Below are positions 35,290-45,185 of a stretch of 64,000 nt of DNA, in pieces (the stretch's first letter is position 1; every line of letters begins with the position of its first letter). Position numbers and translations under genes: made by a program. The DNA comes from CBFFRJ01 sp051486985 (GTDB lineage: Bacteria; Pseudomonadota; Gammaproteobacteria; Enterobacterales; Enterobacteriaceae). The notes under the pieces were generated by a model, which was given only the letters and a program-made list of their open reading frames with translations, was not told the origin of the DNA and did no database searches. The stretch covers positions 77,547 to 141,546 of the forward strand of contig NZ_JAHVDV010000009.1 of assembly GCF_051486985.1 (NCBI RefSeq). The letters run 5' to 3'.

Positions 35290-36564
35290 GTGGCAAAAAA
35301 CATTCAAGCCATTCGCGGCATGAACGATTATCTGCCTGCCGATACTGTTATCTGGCAGCGCATTGAAAGCAGCTTGAAAAGTGTGCTCGGCAGCTACGGT
35401 TACAGCGAAATCCGTTTGCCGATTGTAGAGCAGACCCCGTTATTCAAACGCGCCATCGGTGAAGTGACCGACGTGGTTGAAAAAGAGATGTATACCTTTG
35501 AGGACCGTAACGGCGACAGCCTGACGCTGCGTCCTGAAGGTACGGCGGGCTGCGTACGCGCCGGCATCGAGCATGGTCTCCTGTACAATCAGGAACAGCG
35601 TCTGTGGTACATCGGGCCGATGTTCCGCCATGAACGTCCGCAGAAAGGGCGTTATCGCCAGTTTAACCAGTTGGGCGTAGAAGTGTTTGGCCTGCAGGGA
35701 CCGGACATTGACGCTGAACTCATTATGCTGACGGCGCGCTGGTGGCGTGAGCTGGGCATTTTTGACCACGTCACACTGGAACTCAACTCCATCGGTTCCC
35801 TGGATGCACGTGCGAAATACCGCGAAGCGCTGGTGGCATATCTTGAACAGTTTAAAGACAAACTGGACGAAGACTGCAAACGCCGCATGTACAGCAATCC
35901 GCTGCGGGTGCTGGATTCCAAAAACCCGGACGTTCAGGCTTTACTTAACGATGCGCCAGCATTGGGCGATTATCTGGACGAGGATTCGAAAGCGCACTTC
36001 TCAGGTCTTTGCGCTTTTCTTGATGCCGCCGGAATTCGTTATACCGTGAATCAACGGCTGGTGCGTGGTCTTGATTATTATAACCGTACCGTTTTTGAGT
36101 GGGTCACCAGCAGTCTGGGATCGCAGGGAACCGTATGTGCAGGCGGTCGTTATGATGGCCTCGTGGAACAACTCGGCGGTCGTGCGACCCCGGCGGTTGG
36201 CTTTGCGATGGGTCTGGAACGACTTGTTTTATTAGTTCAGGCCGTTAATCCGGAATTTAAAGCAGAATCTGTTGTCGATATATACCTGGTCGCGTCAGGC
36301 GAGAATACGCAGTCTGCTGCAATGCAGCTGGCTGAACAGGTACGCGATGCGTTTCCTGGCGTAAAACTCATGACGAACCACGGCGGCGGTAATTTCAAAA
36401 AGCAGTTTGCTCGTGCCGATAAGTGGGGCGCTACGCTCGCACTGGTGCTGGGTGAGTCTGAAATCGCCGACGGCAACGTTGTGGTGAAGGATTTGCGCTC
36501 TGGTGAGCAAAATACGGTAGCGCAGGAGAGCGTTGCGGCGCATTTGCGCACACTACTGGGCTAA
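35290..36564 (+). CDS. hisS: Histidyl-tRNA synthetase
   Basis: 424 residues, the E. coli length. Class II synthetase: motif 2 region MFRHERPQKGRYRQFNQ, histidine-specific LVRGLDYYNRTVFEW, motif 3 around AVGFAMGLERLVLL (about 300-313) and a C-terminal anticodon-binding domain from ~330. It charges tRNA-His. yfgM follows after 36 bp. Confidence 0.97.
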   Translation: MAKNIQAIRGMNDYLPADTVIWQRIESSLKSVLGSYGYSEIRLPIVEQTPLFKRAIGEVTDVVEKEMYTFEDRNGDSLTLRPEGTAGCVRAGIEHGLLYNQEQRLWYIGPMFRHERPQKGRYRQFNQLGVEVFGLQGPDIDAELIMLTARWWRELGIFDHVTLELNSIGSLDARAKYREALVAYLEQFKDKLDEDCKRRMYSNPLRVLDSKNPDVQALLNDAPALGDYLDEDSKAHFSGLCAFLDAAGIRYTVNQRLVRGLDYYNRTVFEWVTSSLGSQGTVCAGGRYDGLVEQLGGRATPAVGFAMGLERLVLLVQAVNPEFKAESVVDIYLVASGENTQSAAMQLAEQVRDAFPGVKLMTNHGGGNFKKQFARADKWGATLALVLGESEIADGNVVVKDLRSGEQNTVAQESVAAHLRTLLG

Positions 36565-36600
36565 TCTCCCCGGTGAATTATCGTTAAGGAGAAGGACTGC

Positions 36601-37221
36601 GTGGAAATTTACGAAAACGATCACGACCAGGTAGACGCGCTTAAGCGCTTCTTTGCTGAGAATGGCAAAGCCCTGGCCGTTGGGGTGATTTTAGGTATTG
36701 GGGCACTGGTTGGCTGGCGCTACTGGACGAGCCATCAAACCGAATCAGCACAATCGGCTTCTGTAGCGTATGAGCATGCCATCTCTGCGTTAAAAGCGGA
36801 TAAACCTGAAACCCTCGCCACCGCAGAGAAATTTGCGGCCGAAAACAAAAATACCTATGGTGCACTGGCGTCGCTTGAACTGGCGCAACAGTATGTTGAG
36901 CGTAACGAGCTCGAAAAAGCGTCTGCGCAGCTGCAACAAGGCCTCGCTGCAACCAGCGACGACAATCTTAAAGGTATGATTAATATCCGCCTTGCTCGCA
37001 TTCAGGTTCAGCTCAAGCAGCAGGATGCCGCACTGAAAACGCTGGATAGCGTGAAAGGTGAGGGCTGGGCAGCTATCGTTGCTGACCTGCGTGGCGAAGC
37101 GCTGCTGAGTAAGGGCGACAAACAAGGTGCGCGCACCGCTTGGGAAAGTGGCGTTAAAAATAACGCTTCCCCTGCGCTGAGTGAAATGATGCAGATGAAA
37201 ATCAATAATTTGTCCATCTAA
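36601..37221 (+). CDS. yfgM: Inner-membrane TPR protein YfgM, SecYEG-associated
   Basis: 206 residues. It begins with GTG at 36601, giving the conserved start MEIYENDHDQVDALKRFF, with AAGGAGAAGG as ribosome site. One membrane segment (ALAVGVILGIGALVGWRYW, about residues 22-40), then a periplasmic TPR-like domain. In E. coli it binds the SecYEG translocon with PpiD and helps pass proteins to periplasmic chaperones. It precedes bamB by 10 bp. Confidence 0.94.
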   Translation: MEIYENDHDQVDALKRFFAENGKALAVGVILGIGALVGWRYWTSHQTESAQSASVAYEHAISALKADKPETLATAEKFAAENKNTYGALASLELAQQYVERNELEKASAQLQQGLAATSDDNLKGMINIRLARIQVQLKQQDAALKTLDSVKGEGWAAIVADLRGEALLSKGDKQGARTAWESGVKNNASPALSEMMQMKINNLSI

Positions 37222-37231
37222 GAGGGACCCG

Positions 37232-38410
37232 ATGCAATTGCGTAAATTACTTCTGCCTGGGCTGCTGTCCGTCACCTTACTGAGCGGTTGTTCCCTGTTT
37301 AATGGCGAAGAAGATGTTGTGAAAATGTCTCCTCTGCCGACAGTTGAAAACCAGTTTACCCCGACTACCGCATGGAGTACCTCGGTAGGAAATGGTATTG
37401 GCGAGTTCTACTCTAACCTGCACCCGGCCCTGGTGAGCGGCGTGGTCTATGCTGCCGATCGTCATGGTACGGTGAAAGCCGTTAGCGAAAGCGATGGCAA
37501 AGAGATCTGGTCTGTGAGCCTCGCGGAAAAATCAGGGTGGTTTTCTACCAACCCGGCGCTGCTCTCCGGTGGTGTAACTGTGGCAGGCGCGCACGTTTTC
37601 GTTGGCAGCGAAAAAGCGAAAGTGTATGCGCTGAACACCAGTGATGGTTCTGAAGCCTGGACCACGCAGGTAGCGGGTGAGGCTTTATCCCGTCCGGTTG
37701 TCAGCGACGGTCTGGTGCTCATTCACACCAGCAATGGTCAGCTGCAGGCGCTTGATGAGGGTACCGGTACGATCAAATGGACCGTTAACCTCGACATGCC
37801 ATCCCTTTCTCTGCGCGGCGAATCTGCCCCGGCAACCGCTTTTGGTGCTGCGATTGTTGGCGGTGACAACGGTCGTGTAAGTGCGGTTCTGATGCAGCAG
37901 GGCCAGCTGATTTGGCAGCAACGTATTTCTCAGGCCACCGGCCCGACGGAAATCGATCGTCTGAGCGACGTCGATACCACCCCTGTAATTGTTAACGGGG
38001 TTGTTTATGCTCTGGCGTACAACGGCAACCTGACGGCGATGGATCTGCGCAGTGGCCAGATCATGTGGAAACGTGAACTGGGTTCAGTCAGTGATTTCAT
38101 CGTTGATGGCAACCGCATCTATATGATTGACCAGAACGATCGCGTGCTGGCGCTCACCACTGACGGTGGAGTAACGCTGTGGACGCAAAGCGATCTGTTG
38201 CACCGCAACCTGACCTCTCCTGTGCTGTATAATGGTTACATTGTTACGGGCGACAGCGAAGGCTACATGCACTGGATCAACGTTGAGGATGGTCACTTTG
38301 TGGCTCAGCAAAAAGTGGACAGTTCCGGTTTCCTGACCGATCCTGTCGTAGCTGATGGCAAACTGCTCATTCAGGCGAAAGACGGTACACTGTACTCCAT
38401 TACGCGCTAA
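37232..38410 (+). CDS. bamB: Outer-membrane assembly lipoprotein BamB
   Basis: 392 residues. Lipobox LLSGC with lipidated Cys20 and Ser at +2, so sorted to the outer membrane. Eight-bladed PQQ-type beta-propeller with repeated DG...W-type blades (for example SDGKEIWSVSL, SDGSEAWTTQV). Partner of BamA in outer-membrane protein insertion. Cotranscribed with yfgM; a terminator follows at 38441-38474. Confidence 0.97.
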   Translation: MQLRKLLLPGLLSVTLLSGCSLFNGEEDVVKMSPLPTVENQFTPTTAWSTSVGNGIGEFYSNLHPALVSGVVYAADRHGTVKAVSESDGKEIWSVSLAEKSGWFSTNPALLSGGVTVAGAHVFVGSEKAKVYALNTSDGSEAWTTQVAGEALSRPVVSDGLVLIHTSNGQLQALDEGTGTIKWTVNLDMPSLSLRGESAPATAFGAAIVGGDNGRVSAVLMQQGQLIWQQRISQATGPTEIDRLSDVDTTPVIVNGVVYALAYNGNLTAMDLRSGQIMWKRELGSVSDFIVDGNRIYMIDQNDRVLALTTDGGVTLWTQSDLLHRNLTSPVLYNGYIVTGDSEGYMHWINVEDGHFVAQQKVDSSGFLTDPVVADGKLLIQAKDGTLYSITR

Positions 38411-38440
38411 TTCAGGCGTAGTCAGTCACGCGTCCGAAGA

Positions 38441-38474
38441 CGGCTCCTGTTGCAGGGGCCGTTTTACTGTTTTT
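38441..38474 (+). terminator. Terminator after bamB
   Basis: CGGCTCCTG and CAGGGGCCG pair around TTG (one G-U pair), followed by TTTTACTGTTTTT. It lies 30 bp after the bamB stop and 60 bp before der. Confidence 0.75.
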
Positions 38475-38534
38475 AAAGCGTCGCACAACCTGCGGCGTTC
38501 ATGGTTTTCGAATTTTAAGTAATGAGGCTTTAAC

Positions 38535-40013
38535 ATGATACCTGTGGTCGCGCTGGTCGGGCGCCCTAACGTTGGAAAATCCACGCTTTTTAACCGTTTA
38601 ACACGCACCCGTGATGCGCTGGTGGCGGATTTTCCGGGGCTGACCCGTGACCGTAAGTACGGTCGTGCAGAAGTCGAAGGTCGTGAGTTTATCTGTATCG
38701 ACACGGGCGGTATTGATGGCACCGAAGACGGTGTCGAAACGCGTATGGCTGAACAGTCGCTGCTGGCGATTGAAGAGGCAGACGTCGTGCTGTTTATGGT
38801 GGATGCGCGTGCGGGGCTGATGCCTGCTGATGAAGCAATCGCAAAGCACCTGCGTTCACGTGAAAAACCCACTTTCCTGGTCGCGAACAAAACCGATGGC
38901 CTTGACCCCGATCAGGCCATCATTGATTTCTACGCCCTGGGCTTAGGGGAAATTCATCCGATTGCCGCCTCTCATGGTCGTGGTGTTCTGAGTCTGCTGG
39001 AGCACGTACTGCTGCCGTGGATGGATGAACTTGATCCGAAAGAGGAAGTGGACGAAGAGGCTGAATACTGGGCGCAGTTTGAAGCTGAGCAGAACGGTGA
39101 AGCCCCTGAGGAAGAAGAAGAGGCCTTCAACCCGCAGGATCTGCCGATTAAGCTCGCCATCGTTGGTCGTCCCAATGTAGGTAAGTCCACACTGACGAAC
39201 CGTATTCTCGGTGAAGATCGTGTTGTGGTGTATGACATGCCCGGCACCACCCGTGACAGCATTTACATCCCGATGGAGCGCGATGAGCGTGAGTATGTGC
39301 TCATCGACACCGCTGGGGTGCGTAAGCGCGGAAAAATCACCGATACGGTAGAAAAATTCTCTGTGATCAAAACGCTGCAGGCGATTGAAGACGCTAATGT
39401 GGTGCTGCTGGTCATCGATGCCCGCGAAGGCATTTCCGATCAGGACCTCTCACTGCTCGGCTTCATCCTCAATAGTGGGCGCTCACTGGTTATCGTGGTA
39501 AACAAGTGGGATGGTCTGAGCAATGAAGTGCGTGAGCAGGTAAAAGAGACCCTCGATTTCCGTCTGGGCTTTATCGACTTCGCGCGCGTTCACTTCATCT
39601 CTGCACTGCACGGCAGCGGGGTGGGGAATCTGTTTGAATCGGTGCGCGAAGCTTATGACAGCTCCACACGCCGCGTGAGTACGGCGATGCTGACCCGTAT
39701 CATGACGATGGCTGAAGAAGATCACCAGCCGCCGCTGGTGCGTGGCCGCCGTGTCAAACTGAAGTATGCGCATGCCGGTGGTTATAACCCGCCGATCGTG
39801 GTGATTCACGGCAACCAAGTGAAAGACCTGCCGGATTCGTACAAACGTTACCTGATGAACTACTTCCGTAAATCGCTGGACGTCATGGGTACGCCTATCC
39901 GCATTCAGTTCAAGGAAGGCGAGAACCCGTTTGCGAATAAACGCAATACCCTGACGCCGAACCAGATGCGTAAGCGTAAACGTTTGATTAAGCATATCAA
40001 AAAGAGTAAGTAA
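38535..40013 (+). CDS. der: Ribosome-assembly GTPase Der (EngA)
   Basis: 492 residues (490 in E. coli). Two GTPase domains in tandem: G1 motifs GRPNVGKST at about residues 8-16 and again at 210-218, DTGG and DTAG G3 motifs, NKTD and NKWD G4 motifs. An acidic linker (EEEEEAFN) separates them and a KH-like domain plus basic tail RKRKRLIKHIKKSK ends the protein. Needed for 50S subunit maturation. Confidence 0.97.
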   Translation: MIPVVALVGRPNVGKSTLFNRLTRTRDALVADFPGLTRDRKYGRAEVEGREFICIDTGGIDGTEDGVETRMAEQSLLAIEEADVVLFMVDARAGLMPADEAIAKHLRSREKPTFLVANKTDGLDPDQAIIDFYALGLGEIHPIAASHGRGVLSLLEHVLLPWMDELDPKEEVDEEAEYWAQFEAEQNGEAPEEEEEAFNPQDLPIKLAIVGRPNVGKSTLTNRILGEDRVVVYDMPGTTRDSIYIPMERDEREYVLIDTAGVRKRGKITDTVEKFSVIKTLQAIEDANVVLLVIDAREGISDQDLSLLGFILNSGRSLVIVVNKWDGLSNEVREQVKETLDFRLGFIDFARVHFISALHGSGVGNLFESVREAYDSSTRRVSTAMLTRIMTMAEEDHQPPLVRGRRVKLKYAHAGGYNPPIVVIHGNQVKDLPDSYKRYLMNYFRKSLDVMGTPIRIQFKEGENPFANKRNTLTPNQMRKRKRLIKHIKKSK

Positions 40014-40066
40014 GTTTTAGCGCCCGCAGATTTGTGCCGGGCGCGCTGAACTTTGGGAGGATATGT

Positions 40067-40282
40067 ATGGAACTCAAATGCCCAACCTGTCATAACCCGC
40101 TCGAACTGGTTGGCACCCACGCACACTGTTTTGGCTGCGATAAAGATTATCCTGTTAACGCCCTGTGCCCGGACTGCCATCAGCCGTTAGAGATCCTGAA
40201 AGCCTGCGGTGCGGTCGATTATTTTTGCCAGCATGGTCATGGTTTGATATCGAAAAAACGGGTGGCGTTCGTCCCGCTCTGA
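40067..40282 (+). CDS. yfgJ: Zinc-ribbon protein YfgJ
   Basis: 71 residues from ATG 40067 (MELKCPTCHNPL) behind GGGAGG; an upstream in-frame start at 40034 lacks conservation. Two CxxC pairs (CPTC, CPDC) plus HCFGC and FCQHGHG suggest two zinc-ribbon-like modules. Function unknown. It sits between der and the bidirectional terminator shared with xseA. Confidence 0.9.
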   Translation: MELKCPTCHNPLELVGTHAHCFGCDKDYPVNALCPDCHQPLEILKACGAVDYFCQHGHGLISKKRVAFVPL

Positions 40283-40284
40283 AA

Positions 40285-40317
40285 TAAAAAAGCCGCATTG
40301 AGATGCGGCTTTTTTTT
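40285..40317. terminator. Bidirectional terminator between yfgJ and xseA
   Basis: AAAAAAGCCGCAT, TGAG loop, ATGCGGCTTTTTTT. A perfect 8-bp GC stem flanked by A and T runs works in both directions. It begins 3 bp after the yfgJ stop and touches the xseA stop. Confidence 0.92.
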
Positions 40318-41672
40318 CAGGCTTTTTTCGCCGGGATGATCGTTTTCACTTCGCTCTCAAGCCAGCCATCGTTGACACGCGTGGTCAATATATCGCCTTT
40401 ATGCACCTGGGCGGTTTGCTTCAGCACCCTGCCATCGCTGGCGGTTGTCACGCTGTAACCACGGGAAAGGGTTGCCAGCGGGCTGACAGCCTCAAGATGG
40501 GTAATCGCCGAACCAAAACGCTCACGCGTCTGGCTCATTCGCGACCCAACGGCCTGGGCCAGACGGAATTCAAGCTGTTGCGCGCGAGTCTGCGCCCGAT
40601 GAATTTTGGGGGTCGGATTGTGGCTGTTCAGTCGTTGCGTTACGCGCTGCTGGCGCAGCGATGCCTGACGGAAGCGAGTGTCCAGCGCGTTGCGCATGCG
40701 CTGCTGTAAACGCTCAAGGATGGTTTGCTGACGCGCCAGGCGCAGTTGCGGATGCTGTTGCTGCAGGCGGTGGTTTATCTGCGTAAAGCGTTTAGTGCGA
40801 TTAGCCAGGTAGAAATCCATCGCCATCTCCAGACGCTGCTGTGCGGCCTGAAGCTGGCGAGCCAGTTCAGCCTGATTACGGCTGACCATCTCGGCTGCCG
40901 CCGACGGCGTAGGCGCACGTAAATCGGCGACAAAGTCGGCGATGGTGACGTCCGTTTCATGACCCACTGCGCTGACTACCGGTATTGCGCTTGCAAAGAT
41001 GGCGCGTGCCACACGTTCGTCGTTAAAGCTCCATAAATCTTCCAGTGAGCCACCGCCGCGCCCGACGATCAGCACGTCGCACTCCTGACGGGCATTCGCC
41101 AGTTCTATGGCACGAACAATTTGCGCGGGCGCATCGTCCCCCTGAACCGGCGTTGGATAAATCACCACCGGCAGCGACGGATCGCGGCGTTTAAGCACAT
41201 GCAAAATATCATGCAAAGCCGCACCGGTTTTCGACGTCACCACACCAATGCAGGTGGCAGGCGAGGGGAGCGGTTGTTTGAACTGCTGATCAAACAGGCC
41301 TTCCGCGGAAAGCGCGGCCTTCAGCTGCTCATATTTTTGTTGCAGCAGCCCTTCACCCGCTGGCTGCATGCTCTCAACAATTATCTGATAATCGCCGCGG
41401 GGGTCATACAGTGTGACCGATGCCCGCACCAGCACCTGCTGGCCGTGCTGAGGACGAAACGTCACCCGACGGTTACTGTTACGGAACATTGCTCCGCGTA
41501 CCTGGGCGGTGTCATCTTTTAGCGTGAAGTACCAGTGGCCGGATGAGGGCTGCGAGAAATTGGAGATTTCGCCCGTGATCCAGACCTGGCCCATTTCGCG
41601 TTCCAGCAGGCTGCGAACCGTTTGATTGAGACGGCTTACGGTAAAAATTGAGGGACTCTGGGAAGGTAACAT
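40317..41672 (-). CDS. xseA: Exodeoxyribonuclease VII large subunit
   Basis: 451 residues (456 in E. coli). N-terminal OB fold (VWITGEISNFSQPSSGHWYF), then the catalytic domain with VGRGGGSLEDLWSFNDE and VGHETDVTIADFVADLRAPTPS-type motifs, followed by a long coiled coil rich in Gln/Arg (about 265-390). With XseB it degrades single-stranded DNA. Divergent from guaB. Confidence 0.95.
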   Translation of the reverse strand: MLPSQSPSIFTVSRLNQTVRSLLEREMGQVWITGEISNFSQPSSGHWYFTLKDDTAQVRGAMFRNSNRRVTFRPQHGQQVLVRASVTLYDPRGDYQIIVESMQPAGEGLLQQKYEQLKAALSAEGLFDQQFKQPLPSPATCIGVVTSKTGAALHDILHVLKRRDPSLPVVIYPTPVQGDDAPAQIVRAIELANARQECDVLIVGRGGGSLEDLWSFNDERVARAIFASAIPVVSAVGHETDVTIADFVADLRAPTPSAAAEMVSRNQAELARQLQAAQQRLEMAMDFYLANRTKRFTQINHRLQQQHPQLRLARQQTILERLQQRMRNALDTRFRQASLRQQRVTQRLNSHNPTPKIHRAQTRAQQLEFRLAQAVGSRMSQTRERFGSAITHLEAVSPLATLSRGYSVTTASDGRVLKQTAQVHKGDILTTRVNDGWLESEVKTIIPAKKA

Positions 41673-41764
41673 GTGAGCTGGATCAAATTCTAAATCAGCA
41701 AGTTATTCAGTCGATAGTAACCCGCTCACCCGTGAGCGCAAGTATTTTTCTTAAAAAAATGTGG

Positions 41765-41790
41765 AAGCAATCGGTTACGCTCTGTATAAT
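41765..41790 (+). promoter_or_regulatory. guaB promoter: PurR-like box and -10
   Basis: AAGCAATCGGTTACGC at 41765-41780 matches the PurR consensus at about 11 of 16 positions with the central CG kept. TATAAT follows at 41785-41790, about 44 bp before the guaB ATG. The E. coli guaBA promoter is known to be PurR-repressed, which supports the call. Confidence 0.55.
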
Positions 41791-41833
41791 GCCACGGCAA
41801 TATTTAACCACCCCCAGGTCAGAGATATTGCCC

Positions 41834-43300
41834 ATGCTACGTATCGCTAAAGAAGCCCTGACGTTTGACGACGTCCTCCTCGTTCCCGCTCATTCCACCG
41901 TTCTGCCGAATACTGCCGATCTCAGCACGCAGCTTACTAAAACCATTCGCCTGAACATTCCAATGCTCTCCGCAGCGATGGACACTGTAACGGAAGCGCG
42001 CCTGGCTATCGCCCTGGCTCAGGAAGGCGGCATCGGCTTTATTCACAAAAACATGTCTATCGAGCGCCAGGCTGAAGAAGTGAAGCGCGTGAAGAAACAT
42101 GAATCCGGTATTGTGACCGACCCGCAGACCGTACTGCCAGGCACCACGCTGCACGAAGTCAAAGCGCTGACCGAGCGTAACGGCTTTGCCGGTTACCCGG
42201 TGGTGACGGAAGATAACGAGCTGGTGGGGATCATCACCGGACGTGACGTGCGTTTTGTGACCGATCTGAACCAGCCGGTGAGCGTATATATGACGCCGAA
42301 AGAGCGTCTGGTCACCGTGCGTGAAGGCGAAAATCGTGAGGTTGTCTTCGCGAAAATGCACGAAAAGCGTGTTGAGAAAGCCCTGGTCGTTGACGACAGC
42401 TTCCACCTGCGCGGCATGATCACCGTGAAAGATTTCCAGAAAGCGGAACGTAAACCCAACGCCTGTAAAGATGAGCATGGCCGTCTGCGTGTAGGTGCGG
42501 CAGTTGGCGCGGGCGCGGGTAACGAAGAGCGTGTTGATGCGCTGGTTGCCGCAGGCGTTGACGTCCTGCTGATTGACTCCTCACATGGTCACTCCGAAGG
42601 TGTGCTGCAACGTATTCGTGAAACCCGTGCGAAATATCCTGATCTGCAAATCATTGGCGGCAACGTAGCAACAGGCGCAGGCGCTCGCGCTCTGGCAGAC
42701 GCCGGTTGCAGCGCGGTGAAAGTTGGTATCGGCCCGGGCTCCATCTGTACTACCCGTATCGTGACGGGTGTGGGTGTTCCGCAAATTACTGCGGTTTCCG
42801 ATGCAGTAGAAGCGCTGGAAGGCACCGGCATCCCGGTTATCGCTGACGGTGGTATCCGTTTCTCAGGTGACATCGCCAAAGCCATTGCAGCGGGTGCTGC
42901 TGCGGTGATGGTTGGCTCCATGCTGGCTGGTACCGAAGAATCGCCAGGCGAAATCGAACTGTTCCAGGGCCGTTCTTATAAATCCTACCGCGGTATGGGC
43001 TCTCTGGGCGCGATGTCCAAAGGCTCCTCCGATCGCTACTTCCAGACCGACAATGCCGCCGACAAACTGGTACCGGAAGGCATCGAAGGCCGCGTGGCCT
43101 ATAAGGGCTACCTGAAAGAGATCATTCACCAGCAGATGGGCGGCCTGCGCTCCTGTATGGGGCTGACCGGCTGTGGCACCATTGATCTGCTGCGGACGAA
43201 AGCGGAATTTGTGCGCATCAGCGGTGCGGGTATTCAGGAAAGCCATGTCCATGATGTAACCATCACCAAGGAATCGCCTAACTACCGTATGGGTTCCTGA
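41834..43300 (+). CDS. guaB: IMP dehydrogenase
   Basis: 488 residues from ATG 41834 (MLRIAKEALTFDDVLL), the E. coli length; an open frame to 41648 is not conserved. TIM barrel with active-site Cys305 in GSICTTRIVTG and the flap SDRYFQ. Two CBS domains are inserted at about 95-205. Converts IMP to XMP, the committed step to GMP. guaA is 62 bp downstream with a hairpin between. Confidence 0.97.
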   Translation: MLRIAKEALTFDDVLLVPAHSTVLPNTADLSTQLTKTIRLNIPMLSAAMDTVTEARLAIALAQEGGIGFIHKNMSIERQAEEVKRVKKHESGIVTDPQTVLPGTTLHEVKALTERNGFAGYPVVTEDNELVGIITGRDVRFVTDLNQPVSVYMTPKERLVTVREGENREVVFAKMHEKRVEKALVVDDSFHLRGMITVKDFQKAERKPNACKDEHGRLRVGAAVGAGAGNEERVDALVAAGVDVLLIDSSHGHSEGVLQRIRETRAKYPDLQIIGGNVATGAGARALADAGCSAVKVGIGPGSICTTRIVTGVGVPQITAVSDAVEALEGTGIPVIADGGIRFSGDIAKAIAAGAAAVMVGSMLAGTEESPGEIELFQGRSYKSYRGMGSLGAMSKGSSDRYFQTDNAADKLVPEGIEGRVAYKGYLKEIIHQQMGGLRSCMGLTGCGTIDLLRTKAEFVRISGAGIQESHVHDVTITKESPNYRMGS

Positions 43301-43309
43301 TCGTTTCCA

Positions 43310-43336
43310 CGCCCGGCTTTATGCCGGGCGATTTTG
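43310..43336 (+). terminator. Hairpin between guaB and guaA
   Basis: GCCCGGC (43311-43317) pairs with GCCGGGC (43323-43329) and is followed by GATTTTGTTT. It could reduce read-through so that guaA is made at a lower level than guaB; the T run is broken, so termination is likely partial. Confidence 0.5.
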
Positions 43337-43362
43337 TTTCACTTGCCTCGGAATTAGCGTCA

Positions 43363-44940
43363 ATGACGGAAAACATTCATAAACATCGCATTCTTATCCT
43401 TGATTTCGGTTCGCAGTACACGCAACTGGTTGCCCGCCGCGTGCGTGAGCTCGGCGTTTACTGTGAGCTGTGGGCATGGGATGTCACCGAAGCGCAGATC
43501 CGCGAATTTAACCCAAGCGGCATCATTCTTTCCGGTGGTCCGGAAAGCACCACTGAAGAGAACAGCCCGCGAGCCCCGCAGTATGTCTTCGAAGCTGGTG
43601 TACCGGTATTCGGCGTCTGCTACGGCATGCAGACCATGGCCATGCAGCTCGGCGGCCACGTTGAAGGCTCTCACGAGCGTGAGTTCGGCTACGCACAGGT
43701 GGAAGTTCAGACCGACAGCGCGCTGATTCGCGGTATTGAAGACTCCCTGACTTCCGACGGTAAAGCGCTGCTGGACGTCTGGATGAGCCACGGCGATAAA
43801 GTCACGGCGATCCCGTCTGACTTCGTGACCGTTGCCAGCACGGAAACCTGTCCGTTCGCCATTATGGCTAACGAAGAAAAACGCTTTTATGGCGTGCAGT
43901 TCCACCCGGAAGTGACCCACACCCGCCAGGGCCTGCGCATGCTCGAGCGTTTCGTTATCGATATCTGCCAGTGCGAAGCCCTGTGGACGCCGGCAAAAAT
44001 CATCGACGATGCTATCGAACGTATTCGTGCGCAGGTGGGTGACGACAAAGTGATCCTCGGCCTCTCCGGCGGCGTGGACTCCTCCGTCACCGCCATGCTG
44101 CTGCATCGCGCTATCGGTAAAAACCTGACCTGTGTCTTCGTGGATAATGGCCTGCTGCGTCTGAACGAAGCAGAGCAGGTGATGGACATGTTCGGCGACC
44201 ATTTCGGCCTCAACATCATTCATGTTGAAGGTGAGTCTCGCTTCCTGAGCGAGCTGGCGGGCGAGAACGATCCGGAAGCCAAACGTAAAATTATCGGCCG
44301 CGTCTTCGTGGAAATCTTCGATGAAGAAGCCCTGAAACTGGAAGATGTGAAGTGGCTGGCGCAGGGCACCATCTACCCTGACGTGATTGAATCCGCCGCT
44401 TCCGCCACCGGTAAAGCCCATGTCATCAAATCTCACCACAACGTGGGCGGCCTGCCGAAAGAGATGAAGATGGGCCTGGTTGAACCGCTGCGTGAGCTGT
44501 TCAAAGACGAAGTGCGCAAAATTGGTCTGGAGCTGGGCCTGCCGTACAACATGCTCTACCGTCATCCGTTCCCGGGGCCGGGTCTGGGCGTGCGCGTGCT
44601 TGGCGAAGTGAAGAAAGAGTATTGCGACCTGCTGCGTCGTGCCGATGCTATCTTCATTGAAGAGCTGCATAAAGCCGACCTGTACAACAAAGTCAGCCAG
44701 GCCTTCACCGTCTTCCTGCCGGTACGTTCCGTAGGCGTGATGGGTGATGGGCGTAAGTACGACTGGGTTGTCTCTCTGCGTGCCGTTGAAACCATCGACT
44801 TTATGACCGCCCACTGGGCGCACCTGCCGTACGATTTCCTGGGCCGCGTCTCCAACCGCATCATCAATGAAGTGAACGGCATTTCCCGCGTGGTCTATGA
44901 CATCAGCGGTAAGCCGCCAGCAACGATTGAGTGGGAATAA
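43363..44940 (+). CDS. guaA: GMP synthase (glutamine-hydrolysing)
   Basis: 525 residues from ATG 43363, the E. coli length. N-terminal class I glutamine amidotransferase with Cys86 (GVCYGMQ) and FHPEVTHT. ATP pyrophosphatase P-loop LSGGVDSSVTA (about 233-243). C-terminal dimerisation domain ending TIEWE. Converts XMP to GMP. Terminator follows at 44972-45009. Confidence 0.98.
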   Translation: MTENIHKHRILILDFGSQYTQLVARRVRELGVYCELWAWDVTEAQIREFNPSGIILSGGPESTTEENSPRAPQYVFEAGVPVFGVCYGMQTMAMQLGGHVEGSHEREFGYAQVEVQTDSALIRGIEDSLTSDGKALLDVWMSHGDKVTAIPSDFVTVASTETCPFAIMANEEKRFYGVQFHPEVTHTRQGLRMLERFVIDICQCEALWTPAKIIDDAIERIRAQVGDDKVILGLSGGVDSSVTAMLLHRAIGKNLTCVFVDNGLLRLNEAEQVMDMFGDHFGLNIIHVEGESRFLSELAGENDPEAKRKIIGRVFVEIFDEEALKLEDVKWLAQGTIYPDVIESAASATGKAHVIKSHHNVGGLPKEMKMGLVEPLRELFKDEVRKIGLELGLPYNMLYRHPFPGPGLGVRVLGEVKKEYCDLLRRADAIFIEELHKADLYNKVSQAFTVFLPVRSVGVMGDGRKYDWVVSLRAVETIDFMTAHWAHLPYDFLGRVSNRIINEVNGISRVVYDISGKPPATIEWE

Positions 44941-44971
44941 TCGTTTTCGCCTCGGCGCATAAACGTTGAAT

Positions 44972-45009
44972 AAAAACACCAGTACGCCTCGCGCTGCTGG
45001 TGTTTTTTT
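44972..45009 (+). terminator. Terminator after guaA
   Basis: AAAAACACCAG (44972-44982) pairs with CTGGTGTTTTT (44997-45007), followed by further T residues. It ends the guaBA operon 32 bp after the guaA stop. Confidence 0.85.
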
Positions 45010-45185
45010 CTACCTGGGCCGCATCGTGCCCAGACACCCTTACCGGCCGACCCCCCATTGCTGGCATTAGACGAAGCCTGCCTTTTGTGCCACCCTTTTT
45101 GGCTGAGTGTTCAGCGCATCCCATCGGCATCGTGCGCGAAAGGGAACACGGACTTTCGGCTCATCTCACTCGGCAGACACGCGCT

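Noticed and set aside
43360..44979. A 539-codon open frame on the minus strand opposite guaA
   Set aside because: It mirrors guaA almost base for base and has no recognisable protein features; high GC third positions in guaA keep the antisense frame open.
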